From the NCBI GenBank assembly GCA_001782675.1, contig MFPJ01000005.1:1-51485 (forward strand): a stretch of DNA of 51,485 nt. Reading direction: 5' to 3'. The notes under the pieces are model-generated. The model saw only the letters and a program-made list of their open reading frames with translations, did not search any database and was not told the origin of the DNA. Shown here piece by piece: positions 16,982 through 25,753 of this stretch. Each line of letters opens with the position of its first letter. The first letter of the stretch is position 1. Source of the DNA: Candidatus Levybacteria bacterium RIFCSPLOWO2_12_FULL_39_17 (lineage in GTDB: Bacteria; Patescibacteriota; Microgenomatia; Levybacterales; GWA1-39-11). The translations under genes were made by a program, and so were the position numbers.

Positions 16982-19096
16982 ATGGCAGATACAATTTCAA
17001 GAAATGTACCATTGGACAAGATTCGCAATATCGGAATTATCGCGCATATTGACGCGGGGAAAACCACGACAACCGAGCGAATTCTTTACTACACCGGAAA
17101 ATCCTACAAGATTGGTGAGGTTCACGAGGGAGCTGCTGTCATGGATTGGATGGATCAAGAGAGAGAACGGGGAATTACAATAGTTTCGGCTGCCACAACC
17201 ACTTTTTGGGGCGACCACAGAATAAATATTATCGATACTCCCGGACATGTTGATTTTACGGCCGAAGTTGAAAGATCTCTTCGTGTTTTGGATGGGGCAG
17301 TAACGGTCCTTGATGCCGAGGAAGGAGTTCAGTCTCAATCGGAGACTGTTTGGAGACAAGCTGATAAATACAATGTCCCCAGAATTTGTTTTATTAACAA
17401 AATGGATAAACTCGGGGCAGATTTTGAAAAAACAATTCAGTCAATTATAAACAAACTCGGAGCAAATCCTATTGTTTTAGGGTTTCCAATTGGGAGCGAG
17501 CAGGATTTTCGCGGAATTTATCAAATCCTCGAGCAAAAAAGTTATATTTGGTCCGGGGAAGAGTTAGGAGCAAAATTTGATGTTAGAGATGAAATTCCTG
17601 CAGGAATGGAAGAAACAATTAAAAAGTATAGAGAGCAATTAATTGAGAAAATTGCGGAAACGGACGATGTTTTGCTTGATAAATATCTTAAGGGGGAGGC
17701 AATTCCAGACGAGGAATTAAAGAAAGCGCTTCGCGCCGCAGTCATTGCCTATAAAGTTGTTCCTATTTTTGCAGGTTCATCTCTTCGCAACAAAGGTGTT
17801 CAGCCTCTTTTGGACGCGGTTGTTGATTATCTTCCATCGCCGGTTGATTTAGACGAGGTTAAAGGAATAAACCCAAAAACCGGAGCCGAGGAAGTAAGAA
17901 AACTTGTCCCCGAAGAATCGTTTACGGGTTTTGCTTTTAAAGTCCAAATTGATCCTCATGTTGGAAAGATCACTTATGTTCGAGTGTATTCGGGACAAAT
18001 TAATTCCGGATCTTATGCCTATAACAGCACGAAAGATATAAGAGAGAGAGCGGGAAGGCTTCTTCTGATGCATGCGAACCAGAGAGAAGAGATTAAAGAA
18101 GCCTATTCTGGTGAAATCGTGGCTGTTGTAGGTTTGAAAGATACCTCAACAGGAGATACTTTGTGTGATGAATCAAAGCCGATAATTCTTGAAAAGATTT
18201 CATTTCCCGAGCCTGTTATTTCTTTGGCAATTGAGCCAAAAACAAAGTCTGATCAGGAAAAACTCGGTTTGGCTCTCAAGAAACTGATGGACGAAGACCC
18301 TACATTTTCAGTTAAGATGGATCACGAGACAGGACAAACAATAATTTCCGGTGTTGGAGAGCTTCAGCTTGAAGTAAAAGTTGAGACAATGAAAAGGGAG
18401 TTTGGGGTTCAAGCAAATGTTGGAGCACCTCAAGTGGCGTATAAAGAAACTATATCCCAAGCGGCTCAAGCTGAAGGTAAATACATAAGGCAAACGGGAG
18501 GGCGCGGACAATACGGACACTGTTTTCTGAGAATCGCGCCGCTCGGCCGTGGTGAGGGCTTTGAATTCGTGAATGCAATTAAAGGAGGATCAATACCTTC
18601 CGAATTTATCCCGTCAGTTGAAAAAGGGGTGAGAGAAACACTTGAGAAAGGTGTGCTTCTGGGGTATCCTGTTACGGATTTGAAAGTCACGCTTTACGAT
18701 GGAACATATCATGATGTTGATTCATCCGACATAGCTTTCAAAATTGCAGGATCCATGGCGTTTCAGAGTGCTGCAAAAAAAGCAGGTCTTAAACTTCTTG
18801 AGCCCATTATGAAGGTTGAGGTAACAACTCCTGAAGAATTTATGGGTACTGTTATTGGAGACCTTTCTTCAAAAAGAGCACAAATTTTGGGGACTGAAGA
18901 GCGGGGAAATGTCCGAATAATCCTGGCAAGTGTTCCATTGTCCGAGCTTTCAGGATATGCTACTACACTGCGTTCTATGTCTCAAGGCCGGGCGATTCCA
19001 TATGTTGAGCCTTCTCACTACGAAGAAGTTCCCAACAATATAGTTCAGGCGATGCTTGCAAAATCCACTTTCACCGGCCGCATCACCGCCCAATAA
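16982..19096 (+). CDS. fusA: Translation elongation factor G
   Basis: GTPase that drives ribosomal translocation and, with RRF, recycling; 704 aa. G-domain motifs are [12 protein letters not shown] (P-loop), DTPGHVDFT and NKMDK, followed by domains II-V (for example [13 protein letters not shown] in domain IV). The frame is open back to 16826, but those 52 codons cover the promoter and leader; the ATG at 16982 ([13 protein letters not shown]) fits the family. It is detached from rpsL-rpsG by ~5.4 kb of accessory genes. Confidence 0.97.
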   Translation: MADTISRNVPLDKIRNIGIIAHIDAGKTTTTERILYYTGKSYKIGEVHEGAAVMDWMDQERERGITIVSAATTTFWGDHRINIIDTPGHVDFTAEVERSLRVLDGAVTVLDAEEGVQSQSETVWRQADKYNVPRICFINKMDKLGADFEKTIQSIINKLGANPIVLGFPIGSEQDFRGIYQILEQKSYIWSGEELGAKFDVRDEIPAGMEETIKKYREQLIEKIAETDDVLLDKYLKGEAIPDEELKKALRAAVIAYKVVPIFAGSSLRNKGVQPLLDAVVDYLPSPVDLDEVKGINPKTGAEEVRKLVPEESFTGFAFKVQIDPHVGKITYVRVYSGQINSGSYAYNSTKDIRERAGRLLLMHANQREEIKEAYSGEIVAVVGLKDTSTGDTLCDESKPIILEKISFPEPVISLAIEPKTKSDQEKLGLALKKLMDEDPTFSVKMDHETGQTIISGVGELQLEVKVETMKREFGVQANVGAPQVAYKETISQAAQAEGKYIRQTGGRGQYGHCFLRIAPLGRGEGFEFVNAIKGGSIPSEFIPSVEKGVRETLEKGVLLGYPVTDLKVTLYDGTYHDVDSSDIAFKIAGSMAFQSAAKKAGLKLLEPIMKVEVTTPEEFMGTVIGDLSSKRAQILGTEERGNVRIILASVPLSELSGYATTLRSMSQGRAIPYVEPSHYEEVPNNIVQAMLAKSTFTGRITAQ

Positions 19097-19114
19097 TTTT
19101 GATATAATTTAATA

Positions 19115-19801
19115 ATGCAGAATTTGGATGATTTAGCTAATAAAATTTCCTCAACCCCCCTTTTTTTAAGGCTAAAAAATGTTGTTGAAAACGGTACGGG
19201 TTGGCATGACCATGAAGATGTTTTCTCGCATTCTGTAAAGACTGCAAATATTGCCAAAAAAGAGCGGGATGGAGAATTCGTAACCAACCCGGAATCAAAA
19301 GAGCTTTTTACAAAATGGATGGATGAAGATGTTTTTGGGATGAAAAGGAAAGATGTTGCAGTAATTATTGCTCTTCTTCATGACTGCGGAAAAATCTTAA
19401 GTTTTAGAGAAAACGGAAATGTTTCAACTCTAATAATTAAAAGGCCATTGGATTTAAGTCAGACGTCATGTCCCGGACATGAATTTTGGGGCGGAGAAAT
19501 TGTAGTTCGCGAAATTTTAAAAGATTCAGGTTTGGATGAAAAACTTATTGAATACATTGCAAAAGTAATAAAGCAACACGGTTTATTTAGCGCAGAATAT
19601 TATGTTGGAAAAGAAAAGTGGTCGGAATCAGAGCTCCTGAATGATGTTAAGTCAAAAGCAGAAGGCTTGCGCAAAGAATCTTTGTTTAATATGTATTGTG
19701 ATGGATATACTGCTCCTGCATTTTCTCAAGGAAAGGCAAAAGTAAAAGAATTATTTAATATGCCTCCATTTTACGTTACACGAGAATATTTCATTCCATG
19801 A
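19115..19801 (+). CDS. HD-domain phosphohydrolase
   Basis: 228 aa metal-dependent phosphohydrolase-like protein. An N-terminal WHDHEDVFSHSV, the HD pair in LLHDCGK (residues ~89-95) and later His in PGHEFWGGE and KQHGLF form the expected metal site. The natural substrate is unknown. A TGATATAAT box (19100-19108) ends 6 nt before ATG 19115, so the mRNA is probably leaderless. The stop overlaps the following HAD gene by 4 bases (ATGA), so the two hydrolases are translationally coupled and may act on related phosphorylated compounds. Confidence 0.8.
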   Translation: MQNLDDLANKISSTPLFLRLKNVVENGTGWHDHEDVFSHSVKTANIAKKERDGEFVTNPESKELFTKWMDEDVFGMKRKDVAVIIALLHDCGKILSFRENGNVSTLIIKRPLDLSQTSCPGHEFWGGEIVVREILKDSGLDEKLIEYIAKVIKQHGLFSAEYYVGKEKWSESELLNDVKSKAEGLRKESLFNMYCDGYTAPAFSQGKAKVKELFNMPPFYVTREYFIP

Positions 19802-20487
19802 AGATTCCCCTATTTGATATTGACTGGACAGTTTTAGACAAAGATCCAAAAAGAAATATCCATCACGAAGCCTTTTCGTATGCTTACGATAAGGTTTATG
19901 GTGTATCGAATCCAAAAGAAATAAATGTGGAGGGCAAGATAGATAACCAGATCATTATGGAAACGATGGTATTAAATGGAGTCCCCGAGGATGTAGTGAC
20001 GCAAAAGCGTGGTCAAGCCATATCAGCTATGATCGAGTATTTTTTCAAGCATATAAACGAGGGGCAAGTTCATCCGCTACCCGGAGTCAGGGATTTACTG
20101 GAAAAGCTAAAAGAGAGAAGAGTGTTGATGGGTCTTCTGACCGGAAATGTTGGGGAAATAGCATGGGGAAAGCTTGAACAGGCAGGTATTAAAGATTATT
20201 TTGACTTTGGTGTTTTTGGAGATCAGGTAGAGCAAAGAGTTGAGCTTGTCGAAATGGCAAGATTAAAAGCGGAAAATTTGCTTGGAAGAAGTGTAAGACT
20301 GGAAGACTTAGTTATAGTCGGGGATACACCTTTGGATATTGCTTGTGCTAAGGCAGGAAAAATAAAGTCAATCGCGGTTGCTTCAGGTTTTTACACCGAG
20401 GAAGAACTTAGAAAAACGGGAGCTGATCTTATTGTGCCAAGCCTCATGGACAAAGATAAAATTCTTCAATTCCTGCACACCCAATAA
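19798..20487 (+). CDS. HAD-family hydrolase (phosphatase-like)
   Basis: 229 aa haloacid-dehalogenase-superfamily protein. Motif I is FDIDWTVL, keeping both Asp but with Trp where DxDGT has Gly; motif II is LLTGN; motif IV is IVGDTPLDIACAKA. A helical cap lies between motifs I and II, as in phosphoglycolate-phosphatase-like enzymes. The Trp next to the second Asp is unusual. Coupled to the preceding HD-domain gene by a 4-base overlap. The substrate cannot be inferred. Confidence 0.85.
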   Translation: MKIPLFDIDWTVLDKDPKRNIHHEAFSYAYDKVYGVSNPKEINVEGKIDNQIIMETMVLNGVPEDVVTQKRGQAISAMIEYFFKHINEGQVHPLPGVRDLLEKLKERRVLMGLLTGNVGEIAWGKLEQAGIKDYFDFGVFGDQVEQRVELVEMARLKAENLLGRSVRLEDLVIVGDTPLDIACAKAGKIKSIAVASGFYTEEELRKTGADLIVPSLMDKDKILQFLHTQ

Positions 20488-20490
20488 ACT

Positions 20491-20518
20491 TTATCTTAAG
20501 AGGTCAAACTGGTAGAAT
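20491..20518 (+). promoter_or_regulatory. Candidate promoter of aclB-aclA
   Basis: TTATCT (20491-20496), 16-bp spacer ending in TGG, TAGAAT (20513-20518), then 6 nt to ATG 20525. Predicts a leaderless mRNA for aclB. Confidence 0.5.
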
Positions 20519-20524
20519 TACAAC

Positions 20525-21706
20525 ATGGCGAGAGTAAAGCTTTCTGAATTTAGGGCAAAACAGATTCTAGGGGAATTTCTTGGGGAAGGGTATTCGGGAT
20601 TTCCGTTTGATACGGAAAAAGATGACGAGCAGAAAATTGGAAAATCAATTAAACAGGGTAAAAGCTATGTTGTCAAAGTTGACCAGGGTGTAAAAAAGAG
20701 GTTCAGGCAAGGCTTGATAAAACTTGATTTAAAAACTTCAAAAGATATTTCAAGCGCAATTTCTGAACTGAAAAAACAAGGATTCAGATATTTTTTAATT
20801 GAAGAATTTTTGCCTCACGATGAGACTGAAGAAAGATATTTTGCTCTGGAAAGGACTTCTTCCGGAATTGTTGCGTATTTTTCAAAAAAGGGAGGAGTTG
20901 ATGTTGAAAGTTTTGAAGGCCAAGTTCAAGAGCTTCTTTTACAAGACGCGGAAGATGCTAAGAAAATTGCAATCGAGCTGGGTGTTAAGACAGAAGGATT
21001 TATTGAAAAACTAATTGAGGCTTTTGATATTTATTATTTTTCATTTCTTGAAATTAATCCTCTTGTTATATCTTTTAAGACCCCGCATCTTTTGGATGTT
21101 GCGGGAGAAGTAGATTCGGCTGCGGAATTTTTCGTTGAAAAATGGAACTCGGATGATTTTCAGGATGGTAAAAAAGATTTAACCCAAGAAGAACAGAATG
21201 TCTCGAAATTATCAGAAAAGAGCCAGGCATCGTTCAAATTAGTCGTATTAAACCCGCAGGGTTCAATCTTCATGCTCTTGTCGGGAGGCGGGGCAAGCAT
21301 TGTATTGGCAGATGAGGTTTACAATTTAGGAAAAGGCCATGAGCTGGCAAATTACGGAGAATATTCGGGGAATCCAAACGAGGAAGAGACCTTAATCTAC
21401 ACAAAAAATATTTTAAATCTTCTTTTAAAATCGAATTCGCAAAACAAAGTTTTAATAATTGGAGGAGGAGTCGCCAATTTTACGGATATTCGAATAACTT
21501 TTCGTGGGGTTGTTAGGGCTCTTGGGGATGTTAGGGATGAACTAAAAATACAGAATGTTCGCATTTTTGTGAGAAGAGGCGGACCGCATCAGGATGAAGG
21601 TCTGGCGCTAATGCGGAAGTTTTTGGAGGAAAATGGAATCGAAGGGGAAGTGTATGGACCTGAGTTAGTGCTTACAGATATAGTTTCAAAAGCCCTTGAA
21701 AAATAA
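20525..21706 (+). CDS. aclB: ATP-citrate lyase, ATP-grasp (beta) subunit
   Basis: 393 aa, corresponding to the N-terminal half of animal ATP-citrate lyase and to the ~398-aa small subunit of green sulfur bacteria. It has the ATP-grasp region with LEINPLV, the SGGGAS motif of the citrate-binding domain, ELANYGEYSG, VLIIGGGVANFT and IFVRRGGPHQDEG. These are characteristic of ATP-citrate lyase rather than succinyl-CoA synthetase. With aclA it would convert citrate, CoA and ATP to acetyl-CoA and oxaloacetate. No other reductive-TCA gene lies in the window. Confidence 0.88.
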   Translation: MARVKLSEFRAKQILGEFLGEGYSGFPFDTEKDDEQKIGKSIKQGKSYVVKVDQGVKKRFRQGLIKLDLKTSKDISSAISELKKQGFRYFLIEEFLPHDETEERYFALERTSSGIVAYFSKKGGVDVESFEGQVQELLLQDAEDAKKIAIELGVKTEGFIEKLIEAFDIYYFSFLEINPLVISFKTPHLLDVAGEVDSAAEFFVEKWNSDDFQDGKKDLTQEEQNVSKLSEKSQASFKLVVLNPQGSIFMLLSGGGASIVLADEVYNLGKGHELANYGEYSGNPNEEETLIYTKNILNLLLKSNSQNKVLIIGGGVANFTDIRITFRGVVRALGDVRDELKIQNVRIFVRRGGPHQDEGLALMRKFLEENGIEGEVYGPELVLTDIVSKALEK

Positions 21707-21809
21707 AAAATCAAAATGCAAAAATCAAAACCACAAACCAAAATTTCAAACTTTATTAGTTTTTAAATTATAGTTTTGATATTTTATTTTTGGTTTTTGG
21801 TTTAAATCT
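21707..21809. repeat. AT-rich inverted repeat between aclB and aclA
   Basis: Words such as CAAAAATCAAAACCACAAACC in the left half are complemented by GGTTTTTGGTTT and TTTTGAT in the right half, giving a long imperfect hairpin just before the aclA ATG. Confidence 0.5.
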
Positions 21810-23633
21810 ATGTTAAATATTGATAAAATTCGCAAATCTCAAACAAATATTATCACCATCGGGAGTTATCCTGCCATAATTGCCTCAATGCTTGATTTTG
21901 ATTATCTCTCAAAAAAAGAAAAACCCAGTATTAAGGCAATTATTGCGGCAGGAAGAAAATTTGAGCGTTATTTTTTTGGAAGGCGGGAAATTTTAATTCC
22001 TGTTTTTCCTTCTTTTGACCAAGTACCTGAAAGCAAAAGATTGTCGGCAACTTTTTTCCTTAATTTAAGTTCCGGAAGGCGAGTCTTAACATCATCTATT
22101 GAGGCCATAAATAAACTTCCGGCACTTGTGGGAGGCGCTGTTTTTGCAGAAAATACTCCTGAAAAGCATGCAGTTGAACTTAAAGAATATGCCAAACAGA
22201 AAGGCGTTTTTATTATCGGACCTTCAAGTGTTGGGATTATAGTACCTTCGAAAATTAAACTTGGTGCAGTCGGAGGAGTTGATTACAAACAAATTATTTC
22301 GGCGAAACTTCTTGATCAGGGCTCTATTGCTGTACTTTCGGCATCCGGCGGAATGACAAATGAATTGATAAATATATTGGCAAATACAGGAAAAACTTTG
22401 TCTTTCTCGCTTTCTTTTGGTGGAGACAGGTTTCCCATGGTCACGCCTTCCGAGGCTATTTTGGCTGCCGAACGCGATCCGCAAACTTCTGCTATTGTTT
22501 ATTTTGGAGAGCTGGGAGGAAAAGACGAGTATCATATTGCCCAACTTCTAAATGAAGGAAAAATAACAAAGCCAATAATTTGCTATATTGCAGGAACAGT
22601 TGCCGAAATGTTTCCGACTTCTCCACAGTTTGGTCACGCCAAGGCTATGGCAAAAACAACAGAGGAAACAGCAAAAGCAAAAAGAGACGCGTTAAAACAA
22701 GCGGGAGCTAAAGTTGCAGAGAGCTTTAAAGAGTTTGTTAAGATGATAGAAAAAATTCCTCGGCCCACCCCCGAGGTGAAAGCAGCCCCCACCTCGGGGG
22801 TGAATAAGCTTTCGAAAAAAGATATAATAGAATCCATGCATGATCGAAACCATGCTTTAATTTCAACAAGCATATCTGGCTACAAAGAAGGGAAAGTATT
22901 GGTTTTGGGGGAGGAGCTTTTGGATTTTGCAAAAAATCATTCTTTTGCCTATATTGTTGCCTCAATATTTCTGGGAAAGAAAATAAAATCGCGCGAGCTT
23001 GAGGAATTTGTAGATTTTATCTTAAGGCTTTTAGTTGACCACGGACCTTATGTTTCAGGGGCGGTTAACACGATTGTCAGTTCGCGCGCCGGACGCGATT
23101 TGGTTTCATCTTTAGCATCGGGAATTTTAACAATCGGCCCTCGATTCGGCGGGGCGATAAATCAAGCGGCTAAAAATTGGTTAGTAGGTATCACTTCGGC
23201 AAAATCACCATCTGCTTTCGTTGAGGAATTCGCAAGTAAGAAAATTTACATTTCAGGGATAGGTCATAGAAAATACAGGAGCGATATGCCTGACCCCAGA
23301 GTCGCCGAAATTATTTCCTATTCGGAAGGGCTTGAAGCTCGCTTCACAAGTTTTGCCCGTGAAGTTGAAAAAATTACGGTTGGAAAGAAAGGAAATCTGA
23401 TACTTAATGTGGACGGAGCAATAGCCTGTGTCTTGCTCGATATATTAAATGAAAAAGAAGGATATTCAGTTGAAGAGCTTAAGAAACTGGTTGAAGTAGA
23501 ATTTTTTAATGCCCTATTTGTTTTATCCCGATCAGTCGGATTTATCGGCCATTATCTTGACCAAAAGAGGCTGGATGAGGGGGTCTTCAGGCTCGAAGAA
23601 GAGCATGTCGCCCAGGCAGAAATTGAGGATTAA
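21810..23633 (+). CDS. aclA: ATP-citrate lyase, CoA-ligase plus citryl-CoA lyase (alpha) subunit
   Basis: 607 aa, matching the ~608-aa large subunit of bacterial ATP-citrate lyase. The N-terminal succinyl-CoA-ligase alpha-like half (1-~315) carries the phosphorylatable His in SPQFGHAKAMA (H276). The C-terminal half is citrate-synthase-like, with VDHGPYVSGA (H411), GIGHRKYRSDMPD (H486), LNVDGAI (D535) and GHYLDQKRLDEG; animal enzymes have SGAH where this one has SGAV. The linker (~318-333) contains a 13-bp-arm GC-rich palindrome. The catalytic residues look intact, so a working enzyme with aclB is expected. Confidence 0.9.
   Translation: MLNIDKIRKSQTNIITIGSYPAIIASMLDFDYLSKKEKPSIKAIIAAGRKFERYFFGRREILIPVFPSFDQVPESKRLSATFFLNLSSGRRVLTSSIEAINKLPALVGGAVFAENTPEKHAVELKEYAKQKGVFIIGPSSVGIIVPSKIKLGAVGGVDYKQIISAKLLDQGSIAVLSASGGMTNELINILANTGKTLSFSLSFGGDRFPMVTPSEAILAAERDPQTSAIVYFGELGGKDEYHIAQLLNEGKITKPIICYIAGTVAEMFPTSPQFGHAKAMAKTTEETAKAKRDALKQAGAKVAESFKEFVKMIEKIPRPTPEVKAAPTSGVNKLSKKDIIESMHDRNHALISTSISGYKEGKVLVLGEELLDFAKNHSFAYIVASIFLGKKIKSRELEEFVDFILRLLVDHGPYVSGAVNTIVSSRAGRDLVSSLASGILTIGPRFGGAINQAAKNWLVGITSAKSPSAFVEEFASKKIYISGIGHRKYRSDMPDPRVAEIISYSEGLEARFTSFAREVEKITVGKKGNLILNVDGAIACVLLDILNEKEGYSVEELKKLVEVEFFNALFVLSRSVGFIGHYLDQKRLDEGVFRLEEEHVAQAEIED
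22766..22802. repeat. GC-rich palindrome in the aclA linker
   Basis: CACCCCCGAGGTG (22766-22778) and CACCTCGGGGGTG (22790-22802) are perfect 13-bp arms with an 11-nt loop, placed in frame between the two catalytic domains of AclA and encoding a Pro/Thr/Ala-rich linker. Confidence 0.75.
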
Positions 23634-23673
23634 ATCTCTTTAGCCGCTCGTGCATTTTTTTGCAAAGATCAAG

Positions 23674-23703
23674 TTGACAACCGCAAATCTTTTACTCTAA
23701 ACT
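23674..23703 (+). promoter_or_regulatory. Candidate promoter upstream of the small membrane protein
   Basis: TTGACA (23674-23679), 18-bp spacer, TAAACT (23698-23703), ~27 bp before the ATG at 23731. Confidence 0.5.
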
Positions 23704-23730
23704 AAAAATAGATACAGCAACATAAACAAT

Positions 23731-24057
23731 ATGTTATCAATGAAGAAAAACCACGAGCTTTTTTGGATTCTTGAAGTTCTTCTCTTAACCCCAACTGCCT
23801 TATTTTGGCTTGGAATAATATCCCTGGCATTAACCGATTCAAATACTCTTTTCCTGGCAGTTCTGGGAGCTCCCTATTCTTTATTAAAAGGATTTTTTGT
23901 TGCTATATTATGCCCTGCCGCAGCAGCTTGGATTGCTTATGACTACATTAGGGAAAATAAGAAAGACAGGAAGGCGACCATTGGAATAGCAAAAGCCATC
24001 TTGTGGGTGAGCCTAGCAACAATCGGTCTGGTTTTAATCTATATTTTTCAGAAATAA
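23731..24057 (+). CDS. Small integral membrane protein (108 aa)
   Basis: No family recognised. Three predicted membrane helices (residues ~9-32, ~38-65, ~85-106) separated by short polar loops, with a basic segment RENKKDRK after helix 2. The start could be ATG 23731 or 23740. It has its own promoter-like sequence and lies between aclA and murB, but nothing in it links it to either. Confidence 0.6.
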   Translation: MLSMKKNHELFWILEVLLLTPTALFWLGIISLALTDSNTLFLAVLGAPYSLLKGFFVAILCPAAAAWIAYDYIRENKKDRKATIGIAKAILWVSLATIGLVLIYIFQK

Positions 24058-24082
24058 GCCCTCTGTTTTTTTGGCCACGAAT

Positions 24083-24111
24083 TTGATAATTATTCAAAAA
24101 TAGCCTAAAAT
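24083..24111 (+). promoter_or_regulatory. Candidate promoter of murB
   Basis: TTGATA (24083-24088), 17-bp spacer, TAAAAT (24106-24111), then 11 nt to ATG 24123; leader of ~5 nt. Confidence 0.6.
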
Positions 24112-24122
24112 GATGCAGATTT

Positions 24123-25103
24123 ATGAAGGTATATCCCGATTTTTTACTTCACGATATTCTTTGGTATAAAATTGGCGGGAAAGCAAGATTTTTAATCGAG
24201 GTTAAAGGAAAGCAAGACATAAAAAACGCCTACGAATTTCTAAGAAAGCAGAAAGACCTGCCTGCCGGCAGGCAGGTTAAGAAGGTTTTTTTTCTTGGAC
24301 TGGGAAGTAATTTAATCTTTACGGACGATTATTTTGATGGAGCAATACTTCGATTTCTTCCAAATAATAATTCAATAAAACTTACAAAGCCTCATTTAAT
24401 TCATGCGGATGCAGGCACGATCCTAGATGATGTTATACAATTTGGTTTTCAAAATAATTTAGTAGGGCTTGAATGGGCAGGAGGATTGCCCGGAAATGTG
24501 GGAGCTGCAGTCCGAGGGAATGTAGGAGCATTTGGAGGAGAAATTAAGGATGTAATAAAAGATATAGAGGTTTTTGAAGCCCAAAATGGAAAGCCAAGAT
24601 TTAAAAATTTAAAAAGATATGAGTTAAAATTTTCTTATCGAAATTCCTTAGTTAAGAAAAACGGACTGGGAGTGCTGGCGGCTACTTTCAGATTAAAGCA
24701 GGCAGATCCGGCAACTATTCAGCGAGCAAGACAAACTTATCTTAATAACATTGAATACCGTAAGATCCGGCATCCTTTGGAATTTCCCAACTGCGGCAGT
24801 GTTTTTAAGAATATTGCAACCCCGGAACATGTGGAAAAAATCCTCAATGTTTATCCCGACCTTGAGGAGAAAATAAAGAGAGATTGGTATGGAAAGGTTT
24901 CCATGGGCTATCTTATTAAGCGGTTAGACTTGTCAGGCTATAGAATCGGCAACGCAATGATTTCTCCAAAACACTGTAATTTTATTGTAAATTTGGGGGG
25001 AGCCCGCGCCAGAGATGTGCTTTCGATTATTAAAGTTATAGAGGAAAAATTCCTTGAAACCTTTGATTTTACGCCAGAGGTCGAGGCTGAGGTAGTGGAA
25101 TAA
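24123..25103 (+). CDS. murB: UDP-N-acetylenolpyruvoylglucosamine reductase
   Basis: FAD-dependent reductase of the second step of UDP-MurNAc synthesis, 326 aa. It has the FAD-binding FLGLGSNLIFTDDYF, the GLEWAGGLPGNVGAAVRGNVGAFGG block, the SYRNS substrate region and the catalytic NCGSVFKN Ser. The type I/II class was not resolved. Around residue 46 it contains an insert reading DLPAGRQVKK, encoded by a 20-bp perfect GC palindrome (24257-24276), which is not part of the usual MurB fold. Confidence 0.95.
   Translation: MKVYPDFLLHDILWYKIGGKARFLIEVKGKQDIKNAYEFLRKQKDLPAGRQVKKVFFLGLGSNLIFTDDYFDGAILRFLPNNNSIKLTKPHLIHADAGTILDDVIQFGFQNNLVGLEWAGGLPGNVGAAVRGNVGAFGGEIKDVIKDIEVFEAQNGKPRFKNLKRYELKFSYRNSLVKKNGLGVLAATFRLKQADPATIQRARQTYLNNIEYRKIRHPLEFPNCGSVFKNIATPEHVEKILNVYPDLEEKIKRDWYGKVSMGYLIKRLDLSGYRIGNAMISPKHCNFIVNLGGARARDVLSIIKVIEEKFLETFDFTPEVEAEVVE
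24257..24276. repeat. 20-bp GC palindrome inside murB
   Basis: A perfect self-complementary 20-mer of CCTG/CAGG units around GCCGGC, encoding LPAGRQ in the murB frame. A related palindrome lies in recX (48352-48374). Confidence 0.75.
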
Positions 25104-25341
25104 TTTATTCCCTCCGCCTATTCTTACTTCAAGCCTTTTTAGTACTATTCCCTTCGAATTCCTCAGGGCAAGCGTACACGGCTTGAAGGGCGAATTCCGG
25201 CGGACATAAGAATTTGTAGTTACTCACTTTGTTCGTAAACAAATCCTAATGGAAGTTGAAGTGGAGATTGTAAATTAATCTCTTTCAGATTTCTTACCTC
25301 CTTTATGTTTAATGTTTAAACCTTAGGTTTATTATAATTTT

Positions 25342-25413
25342 ATGGAAAATTTGATATTGCTTGGGAGCGCAATAGGAGTTCTTATTTACCTTCGGATGAC
25401 AAACGTAGGTTAG
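25342..25413 (+). CDS. Candidate 23-aa hydrophobic small protein
   Basis: ATG 25342 to TAG 25413. The peptide is mostly hydrophobic (LILLGSAIGVLIYL), long enough for one membrane helix. A TTATAAT box at 25332-25338 ends 3 nt before the ATG. Speculative; may be chance. Confidence 0.25.
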   Translation: MENLILLGSAIGVLIYLRMTNVG

Positions 25414-25419
25414 TGTCCT

Positions 25420-25542
25420 ATGACATATTCGAGAAGGAAAAGAATCGAAAATGAAAAATTTAAAAAGATTTTTGAAGTGGGTAAAAAACAATTAGAGCAA
25501 TTATTAAAATTTGGCATAAACCTCCCAATCGCCGCAGGGTAA
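25420..25542 (+). CDS. Candidate 40-aa basic/amphipathic small protein
   Basis: ATG 25420 to TAA 25542, six bases after the previous small ORF. The N-terminus is Arg/Lys-rich (TYSRRKRIENEKFKKIF), followed by an amphipathic segment KQLEQLLKFGINLPI. Codon choice resembles neighbouring genes. No family recognised; coding status unproven. Confidence 0.3.
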   Translation: MTYSRRKRIENEKFKKIFEVGKKQLEQLLKFGINLPIAAG

Positions 25543-25753
25543 TTAGTCTATCTATATTTATCGAAATATTCTTTGTAGCCCTTCATTGTAAATGTTAACC
25601 CGGAATGCAGGGGTTTGAGAAGATTATAATCTATGTTATGAAAACTATTTATACAATAGTATACTCGACAAGGTCGATTGAAGAGTTTATGAATAACTTT
25701 AGTATTTAAAATTTAAAAATTTATGTATTGTTTCGGATTTCGAATTTAATAAA

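Larger units (their letters stand above)
25104..25753. other. 650-bp region without a recognised gene
   Basis: The left part (25118-25215) carries nested inverted arms: CTTCAAGCC near 25131 with GGCTTGAAG near 25182, flanked by CCGCC and GGCGG, plus a repeated CGAATTC. This looks like a decayed repeat or terminator-like element. The middle holds two tiny ORFs (listed separately). The right part, ~25640-25753, is AT-rich with nothing recognised. No tRNA-like sequence found. Confidence 0.5.
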
